From a bacterium (GTDB taxonomy: Bacteria > Bacillota_I > Bacilli_A > RF39 > UBA660): 34,805 bases of DNA. Shown here piece by piece: positions 28,961 to 34,805 of the stretch. The translations under genes and the position numbers were made by a program. The DNA is taken from NCBI GenBank assembly GCA_029012525.1, contig JAQXMG010000017.1, positions 1-34,805 of the forward strand, in the 5' to 3' direction. How positions within the stretch are numbered: the stretch's first letter is position 1; the number at the start of each line of letters is the position of its first letter. Below the pieces are notes generated by a model. The model ran no database searches. It was not told the origin of the DNA and saw only the letters and a program-made list of their open reading frames with translations.

Positions 28961-29962
28961 ATGAAAGTAGCAATTAATGGATTTGGGAGAATAGGCAGAT
29001 TAGTATTTAAATTACTTTGTGATGACAAAGATTTTGATGTTGTAGCAATTAATGATTTGGGGGATTCATCTGAACTTGCTTATTTACTAAAGTATGATAC
29101 AAATTATGGTAGTTATAAGGTAAATGAGATTAGTTTTGATGAAAATAGTTTATATGTAGGTAATAAAAAGGTTAATATTTTTAGGTGCATGGATCCTAAA
29201 GATTTGCCATGGAAAGATCTAGGTATTGATTTAGTTTTTGAATGTAGTGGTAAGTTTACTAAATATGAAGATTCTTATAAACACATTGAAGCTGGTTGTA
29301 AAAAGGTTATAATATCAGCACCAGGTAAGGGTAATATGAAGACAATTGTTTATAATGTTAATCACGAAATCTTAGATGGAAGTGAAGAGGTTATAAGTGC
29401 TGCTAGTTGTACTACAAATTGTTTAGCACCAGTTCTTAAATTAATTGAAGATAATTTTAAAATAGAAAAAGGATTTATGACAACAGTTCATGCTTATACT
29501 AATGATCAAGTAATTCTTGATGTAAGTCATAAAAAAGGAATTAAAGAAAGAAGAGGAAGAGCTGGAGCATTAAATATAATTCCAACATCAACTGGAGCAG
29601 CATCTGCCATAGGAAAAGTAATTCCTAGTTTGGAGGGGAAACTTGAAGGTTATGCACTTCGTGTTCCAGTACAAGATGGATCAGTAGTTGACTTGGTATT
29701 AGAACTTGATAAAAATGTCAGTGTTGATGAAATTAACAATTTGTTTGTTAATAATAAAAATGAAACTATTAATATAACATTTGATCCAATAGTATCAAGC
29801 GATGTTATTGGATGTACATCAGGATGCTTAGTAGATGGCAGTTTAACAAAAGTTGTTGAAAATGATGGTAAACAACTTGTAAAAGTAGTATGTTGGTACG
29901 ATAATGAAATTGGTTATACTGCACAAATGATTAGAACTGCTAAATATTTAATGAAAAGATAA
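28961..29962 (+). CDS. gap: Glyceraldehyde-3-phosphate dehydrogenase, type I
   Basis: INGFGRIGRLVFK, SAASCTTNCLAP, RRGRAGALNIIPTSTGAA, WYDNEIGYT. Confidence 0.95.
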   Translation: MKVAINGFGRIGRLVFKLLCDDKDFDVVAINDLGDSSELAYLLKYDTNYGSYKVNEISFDENSLYVGNKKVNIFRCMDPKDLPWKDLGIDLVFECSGKFTKYEDSYKHIEAGCKKVIISAPGKGNMKTIVYNVNHEILDGSEEVISAASCTTNCLAPVLKLIEDNFKIEKGFMTTVHAYTNDQVILDVSHKKGIKERRGRAGALNIIPTSTGAASAIGKVIPSLEGKLEGYALRVPVQDGSVVDLVLELDKNVSVDEINNLFVNNKNETINITFDPIVSSDVIGCTSGCLVDGSLTKVVENDGKQLVKVVCWYDNEIGYTAQMIRTAKYLMKR

Positions 29963-29984
29963 AAATAATTTTAGTTTATTTTAA

Positions 29985-30014
29985 AAAGATTCAGATTAAA
30001 GCTGAATCTTTTTA
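29985..30014 (+). terminator. Intrinsic terminator after gap
   Basis: AAGATTCAG-ATTAAAG-CTGAATCTT plus T-run. Confidence 0.85.
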
Positions 30015-30150
30015 ATTATTTTGGTCATCAAATGTTTACTTATATCTATTTCCAATGCATTGGAAAATTTTCTAATAATTTCTAGTGTTGTAATTTTATC
30101 AATACTTAGACATTATAAATTTCTTACATAGCCATGAGTTAAAGATGTAT
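29996..30150 (-). pseudogene. Decayed XRE-family HTH regulator fragment
   Basis: Minus-strand translation ...TSLTHGYVRNL*CLSIDKITTLEIIRKFSNALEIDISKHLMTKIIKKIQL*, with the in-line stop, resembles the C-terminal half of an XRE domain. Confidence 0.5.
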
Positions 30151-30187
30151 ATGTTATAATATAAAAAACATATAAATTAAAAATTAA

Positions 30188-31453
30188 TTATTGTTTTGTT
30201 TTCTTCTTCATAAGCTTTCTAAAGAATTTACTTTCACAATACCACTTATAAATAGTAGGCTTTATAACTAAATCAAATTCACCGATATATTCTGTAACAT
30301 CGGCATTAAATCCTAATTTTGATTCATTTAAACCACGATATTTACTATTATCTCCAAAGTATCCTGTTATAGCATTCATATCAAAATAAATTGCACCTTG
30401 TTTTGCATATTTATCAATAATATGCCATTTAAGTAAATATATTGGATAAAAAAGACCATAAGTTGGATTTTGACCATCAATTAAAAATTCAACACCATTT
30501 CTATCTAATACAACAGCACATGATGCTATAACAATGCCTTCAGGATGTTTTTCAAACAATTTTGATGCTTCTTGTAATTCATTTTTGTAAGTTGCCACTA
30601 ATTTATCTGATTCTAATTTTAAATTCATTAATTTATCAGAAATGCTATTAGTTAAACTCTTTTCTTGAATTTCATTATTTAATTTTTCTAGATTAAGCAT
30701 CTCAATTTCATATAATTTTTTAACATTAGTTAAGTATTTTTCAGTATTAAGTCTTGCAAAATATATTTCAAAGTTTTTCCCAAAACATGAGGCAAAATTT
30801 TTATAGTAAGCAAGGTTATGACTTTGTTTTCTAGCTATAAAACTATAAAATAATTTAATATTATTTTCCGTTCCTTGAAATATTTCAACTCCTCTACTTT
30901 GAGCTTTTCTAATTTTATTTCTAGTTGAATCATCAAAGTTTTTAAATAGAGTTACACTAGATCCTGTTACCTTTAAAATAGCATTCCAACGTGGCTTCAG
31001 TGTTCCAAAATATTTATTTTCTCCATAATATTTATAACCGATACTTTGTAAAAAAGGAACTAAATCACTTGAATAAGGACTAGGAATAATATTTCCTTCT
31101 TTATCCCTCTTATTATTTATAACAAGTGGATCCATTTTTAAAAATAAATAATTTTTTTTATCTAAATAATTTTTAAATTTAGTTGTTATTTCCTTTAATA
31201 ATTCTTTATTATCATAATCTATTAAAAATCCTCTAGGACAATAAGCATATTTAAAATTTCCTAAAATATTTTGGCTAATCATCATAGTTGCACCGATTAG
31301 TTTTCCTTCATTATCAACAAATCCATAATAAGATGGAACATAGTTATAATTTGACATTAAATTAGCATACATACTTGTCTGGTAAAATGAATGCATATGG
31401 TGATTATAAGAAAAAAAATCAAATTGTTGTGGAGTTAAACTGACTATTTTCAC
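30188..31453 (-). CDS. FemA/FemB/FemX-family peptidoglycan bridge aminoacyltransferase
   Basis: FYQTSMYANLMS, YCPRGFLIDYDN, coiled-coil insertion, YFDMNAITGYFGDNSKYRGLNESKLGFNADVTEYIGEFDLVI; GTG 31453 or 31462. Confidence 0.9.
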   Translation of the reverse strand: MKIVSLTPQQFDFFSYNHHMHSFYQTSMYANLMSNYNYVPSYYGFVDNEGKLIGATMMISQNILGNFKYAYCPRGFLIDYDNKELLKEITTKFKNYLDKKNYLFLKMDPLVINNKRDKEGNIIPSPYSSDLVPFLQSIGYKYYGENKYFGTLKPRWNAILKVTGSSVTLFKNFDDSTRNKIRKAQSRGVEIFQGTENNIKLFYSFIARKQSHNLAYYKNFASCFGKNFEIYFARLNTEKYLTNVKKLYEIEMLNLEKLNNEIQEKSLTNSISDKLMNLKLESDKLVATYKNELQEASKLFEKHPEGIVIASCAVVLDRNGVEFLIDGQNPTYGLFYPIYLLKWHIIDKYAKQGAIYFDMNAITGYFGDNSKYRGLNESKLGFNADVTEYIGEFDLVIKPTIYKWYCESKFFRKLMKKKTKQ

Positions 31454-31577
31454 AAAAACCACGTTCCTTTCTCTTTTTATTATACCTTAATAATATAATT
31501 TTTTTTACTAAAAATCAATAATTATCTTTTAATTGATTTTAAAATTAGCTATAATTATTATATAAGGAGGTTAATCT

Positions 31578-32792
31578 ATGAAAATAGTTGATATAAAATG
31601 TCGTGAAATATTAGATTCAAGAGGATTTCCTACAGTTGAAACTGATGTTATTTTAGATGGTGGTATAATTGGACGCGCAAGCATTCCAAGTGGTGCTTCA
31701 AAAGGTTTTAATGAAGCACTTGAACTTCGCGATAATGAAAAAAGATTTATGGGAAAAGGAGTAAAAAAAGCTGTATCTAATGTTTTAGATATTATAAAAC
31801 CAAATATTGTTAATCTTAATATAAAAGACCAAAAGGAACTTGATGATTTATTAATAAAACTAGATGGTACAGAAAATAAAACTAATCTTGGTGCTAATGC
31901 AATTCTTTCAGTATCTTTGGCATATTTAAAAGCATGTGCTAAATTTTATGGTAAAGAGTTATATGAATATGTTGGAAATTCCTATTCAATACCAAAGTGT
32001 ATGTTTAATATATTAAATGGTGGCATGCATTCAGATAATAATGTTGATTTTCAAGAACTTATGATAACAGTAAATAGAGAATCTATAAAAGATCAATTAG
32101 AAGTGGCAGGTTTAGTTTTTCATACTTTGAAAGAATTACTAAAAGAAAATAATCTTGCAACAAGTGTTGGTGATGAAGGAGGTTTTGCTCCAGATTTAAA
32201 AGATAATGAAGAAGCTTTAAAGTTTGTTTGTGAAGCAATAAATAAAGCTGGATACAAATTAAAAGAAGATGTAAGTATTTGTTTAGATGTTGCTGCCACA
32301 AGTTTTTATGATGAAGAAAAAAGTATATATCATGTAAATAATAACAATTTAACTAAAGAAGAACTTCTAAATTATTATAAATATTTAATTGCAACTTATC
32401 CAATTATTTCTATCGAAGATCCTTTTAATGAAAATGATTTTGAAAGTTTTCATAAATTAAAAGAAGAAACAGATATTATGGTAGTAGGTGATGACTTATT
32501 TACTACTAATAAAAAACTTCTTCAAAAAGGGATAGAGCTTGATAGTTGTAATGCAATTCTTTTAAAGGCAAATCAAATAGGTACAATTACTGAGATGATT
32601 GAAACAATTGAATTAGCAAAAAATAACAATTACAAAACTATTATTTCTCATAGAAGTGGTGAAACAGAAGATACTTTTATATCAGATTTAGCTGTTGGTC
32701 TTAATTTATCTTGGATGAAGTCAGGTTCATTATCAAGAGGAGAAAGAATTTGTAAATATAATAGATTAATAAGAATAGAAGAAAACTTATAA
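31578..32792 (+). CDS. eno: Enolase (short, 404 aa, divergent)
   Basis: REILDSRGFPTVETDV, NGGMHSDNNVDFQE, VGDEGGFAPDL, VVGDDLFTTN, ILLKANQIGT, ISHRSGETEDTFISDLAVG. Confidence 0.95.
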   Translation: MKIVDIKCREILDSRGFPTVETDVILDGGIIGRASIPSGASKGFNEALELRDNEKRFMGKGVKKAVSNVLDIIKPNIVNLNIKDQKELDDLLIKLDGTENKTNLGANAILSVSLAYLKACAKFYGKELYEYVGNSYSIPKCMFNILNGGMHSDNNVDFQELMITVNRESIKDQLEVAGLVFHTLKELLKENNLATSVGDEGGFAPDLKDNEEALKFVCEAINKAGYKLKEDVSICLDVAATSFYDEEKSIYHVNNNNLTKEELLNYYKYLIATYPIISIEDPFNENDFESFHKLKEETDIMVVGDDLFTTNKKLLQKGIELDSCNAILLKANQIGTITEMIETIELAKNNNYKTIISHRSGETEDTFISDLAVGLNLSWMKSGSLSRGERICKYNRLIRIEENL

Positions 32793-32835
32793 TAATACTT
32801 AGAATCATATCATATATTTTACAAGGAGAAAAGTT

Positions 32836-33783
32836 ATGATTCTAGTATTTTTTTTATTCCTTTCAATTTTGACAATTTTTTTAAGTATTAAAATGTCTTA
32901 CTATGCTGATGTATTATCTAAAACTACAAAAGCAAGTATCGAAGCAATAGGAGGTATTCTTTTAGCAGGAATTACTAGTTTACCTGAACTTATTACTTGT
33001 TTTTCATCAATTTATTTAGATAATATCTATTTAGCTGTAGGAGATATAATAGGAAGTAACTTATTTAATATAACTATAATTTGTTTTTTTGATATTATCT
33101 TTGTAAAAAAAATGATGTTTAATAAAACAACGTCTAAAGCATTAGTTTATATTATTTTGTTAATAAACTATTTTTTTATTTATTTATCACTAAATGGTAA
33201 TATAAGTTTATCTTTGTTTAATATAGGATTTCCAACCTTTATTGTGTTGTTTACTTATACTTTTTATATAAAAAAACAATTAAAAACGCAAAATGAAAGT
33301 TCTAATGATATAGTTAAAAAAGAAAAATTTATTGTTTTAAAATTTATTTTAACAGCAATTTTTTTAGTTTTAATAAGTACATTATTAACAATAATTGTTA
33401 ATAAGATATCTATTATGTATCCAAGTTTTTCATCTAGTTTTATTGGAGCAATATTTCTTGGTATTACGACAAGTCTTCCCGAAGTTATAACTTTTATTTC
33501 TCTTATTAAGTTGGAAAATTATGATATGGCTTTATCTGATATAATTGGAAGTAATTTATTTAATTTACTTGTTTTATCAATCGGTGATATTATTTTTAGA
33601 CATAATCAAATTTATTATTATGCTGATTTTTCTAGTGTTTTAATGTTAAAACTTTGCATTATAACAACTTTTATTAGTTTTGTTCAAAATAAAAGAAATA
33701 AAAGTTTCTGTAAGATAACTTATATAATACCATCAATTATTGTAGTTTTATTGTATTTTATGTTTTGGCTTTTAAATATTTAA
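32836..33783 (+). CDS. Calcium/cation antiporter (CaCA family, YrbG-like)
   Basis: Two alpha repeats: AGITSLPELIT...DIIGSNLFN and GITTSLPEVIT...DIIGSNLFN. Confidence 0.9.
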   Translation: MILVFFLFLSILTIFLSIKMSYYADVLSKTTKASIEAIGGILLAGITSLPELITCFSSIYLDNIYLAVGDIIGSNLFNITIICFFDIIFVKKMMFNKTTSKALVYIILLINYFFIYLSLNGNISLSLFNIGFPTFIVLFTYTFYIKKQLKTQNESSNDIVKKEKFIVLKFILTAIFLVLISTLLTIIVNKISIMYPSFSSSFIGAIFLGITTSLPEVITFISLIKLENYDMALSDIIGSNLFNLLVLSIGDIIFRHNQIYYYADFSSVLMLKLCIITTFISFVQNKRNKSFCKITYIIPSIIVVLLYFMFWLLNI

Positions 33784-33835
33784 ATTTTTGCATAAAATTT
33801 TTTAAAAATAATCATTATTACTTTGGGTGATAGTA

Positions 33836-34366
33836 ATGAAAAAAGTTTTAATTGTTCTAGCAATTTTAGTTTTAGGATATGTCTTTATAAGTAAAAAACA
33901 AGATTATTATATAATTCCAGATGATTCAATTAGATTTAGAGTTATTGCAAATAGTAATAGTGTCTATGATAAATATGTAAAAATTAAAGTTAAAGAAAGT
34001 TTGGAACAAAGTTTTTATGATGATTTAAGTAATTCTACTTCCATTGAAGAATCAAGACAAATTATTACGAATAATATTGAAGACTATAAAAGTATAGTTC
34101 AAGAAACTTTAAATGATTTATCTTATGATGAAGGTTTTACTATTAATTATGGTCTTAATTATTTTCCAGAAAAAGAATATAAAGGAGTTATTTATGAAGA
34201 GGGAAATTATGGGTCATTAGTTATAACAATTGGAAAAGGTGAAGGTGAAAACTTCTGGTGCGTTCTATTTCCACCAATTTGTACTTTAGAAGCAGAAGAA
34301 ACTGATGATATTGAATATAGATTTTTAATTAAAGATTTGTTTGATAAGTATATTTTAAATAAATAG
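33836..34366 (+). CDS. spoIIR: Stage II sporulation protein R
   Basis: IRFRVIANSNSVYDKYVKIKVK and GEGENFWCVLFPPICTLE match SpoIIR motifs; GGGTGAT SD. Confidence 0.92.
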   Translation: MKKVLIVLAILVLGYVFISKKQDYYIIPDDSIRFRVIANSNSVYDKYVKIKVKESLEQSFYDDLSNSTSIEESRQIITNNIEDYKSIVQETLNDLSYDEGFTINYGLNYFPEKEYKGVIYEEGNYGSLVITIGKGEGENFWCVLFPPICTLEAEETDDIEYRFLIKDLFDKYILNK

Positions 34367-34369
34367 TAA

Positions 34370-34428
34370 TAGACAAAAAATATAAAAATGTGTTAGAATT
34401 AATTCATAAGAATATAACACATTTTTTT
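34370..34428 (+). promoter_or_regulatory. Composite terminator/promoter upstream of phase-variable gene
   Basis: TAGACA 34370-34375, 18-nt spacer, TAGAAT 34394-34399; hairpin AATGTGTTA/TAACACATT (34387-34423) then T7. Confidence 0.55.
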
Positions 34429-34454
34429 GTGTTAAAAAATGGAGGCATAAAAAA

Positions 34455-34805
34455 ATGCAAACAAAAATTCAATATGGGGGGGGCAAGTTAAAAAACTAAG
34501 AAGCTTCCTCTTAACCGATGTGAAAATAATAAATAAATATTTATTAATAACGATAATACTTGTAATACTATCATGTGTAGGACTAACATCTTATGCATTA
34601 TTTAGTTATGAAGTTGAACAAGAAGGTAATATTAAAATAGTATATAGTGATTTAAAAGGACCAATATGTGTAATAGATGGACCAGATACTTCTGAAATAG
34701 GAGCAAATAGTAATGTAAATTATACTATGAATTGTATAGATAATTTTGGTGTAGTTGATACTACTTTAACAAGTGATAATTTTATTGTAACTGGTGATAT
34801 AACGA
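34455..34805 (+). pseudogene. Surface protein paralog, frame-interrupted at a G8 tract (probably phase-OFF); 3' end outside window
   Basis: GGAGG plus ATG 34455 reads MQTKIQYGGGKLKN* at G8. With 9 (or 6) Gs it reads on through ...FLLTDVKIINKYLLITIILVILSCVGLTSYALFSYEVEQEGNIKIVYSDLKGPICVIDGPDTSEIG..., homologous to 16551-17762. Confidence 0.75.
34476..34483 (+). repeat. Homopolymeric G8 tract (candidate slipped-strand contingency locus)
   Basis: TATGGGGGGGGCAAG within a very AT-rich genome, near the 5' end of a coding region. Confidence 0.85.

Noticed and set aside
31500-31577. Hairpin AAAATCAAT/ATTGATTTT in the femX-eno divergent region
   Set aside because: Very AT-rich and not clearly placed as terminator or operator; could be chance.
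34520-34805. GTG 34520 as the true start of the paralog, making the G8 tract irrelevant
   Set aside because: No good SD, and homology with the intact paralog (FLLTD/FLIQD) continues upstream of it in the same frame; reinitiation cannot be fully excluded.
1-34805. CRISPR arrays, tRNA/rRNA genes, transposases, prophage modules
   Set aside because: No regularly spaced repeats, cloverleaf genes or mobile-element proteins recognised on either strand.

Overview
AT-rich Bacillota-type chromosomal segment, mostly + strand, standard genetic code. No tRNA, rRNA, CRISPR array or transposase was found. The backbone is housekeeping and sporulation genes with partly B. subtilis-like synteny: rsmA-yabG-veg-spoVG-yabP-yabQ-divIC-tilS-ftsH; dus-lysS; clpC; cysS-rlmB-sigH; rpsF-ssb-rpsR; yvcK-whiA; clpP; gap; eno; spoIIR. 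Two accessory signals stand out. (1) The 380-bp gap between a GNAT gene and dus (9480-9857) looks like a complete type I toxin-antitoxin locus. It has a 30-aa hydrophobic lysine-flanked peptide ORF missing from the ORF track, a perfect 9-nt Shine-Dalgarno, and its own promoter. A 15-bp long-range 5'/3' UTR inverted repeat surrounds the ORF. A convergent antisense promoter and an intrinsic terminator whose stem is fully paired only on the minus strand complete the locus. (2) At the right edge, a paralog of the surface protein at 16551-17762 is frameshifted by a G8 tract. Homology to the intact paralog continues upstream of the only in-frame downstream start, so the gene appears OFF and would be ON with 9 or 6 Gs, as expected of a phase-variable contingency locus. 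Further observations: a promoter-inside-terminator element shared by both paralogs, an FtsH with a Rho_N/SAP-like C-terminal tail, an rpsF leader with mutually exclusive pairings, a decayed XRE regulator, and an orphan two-gene membrane operon.
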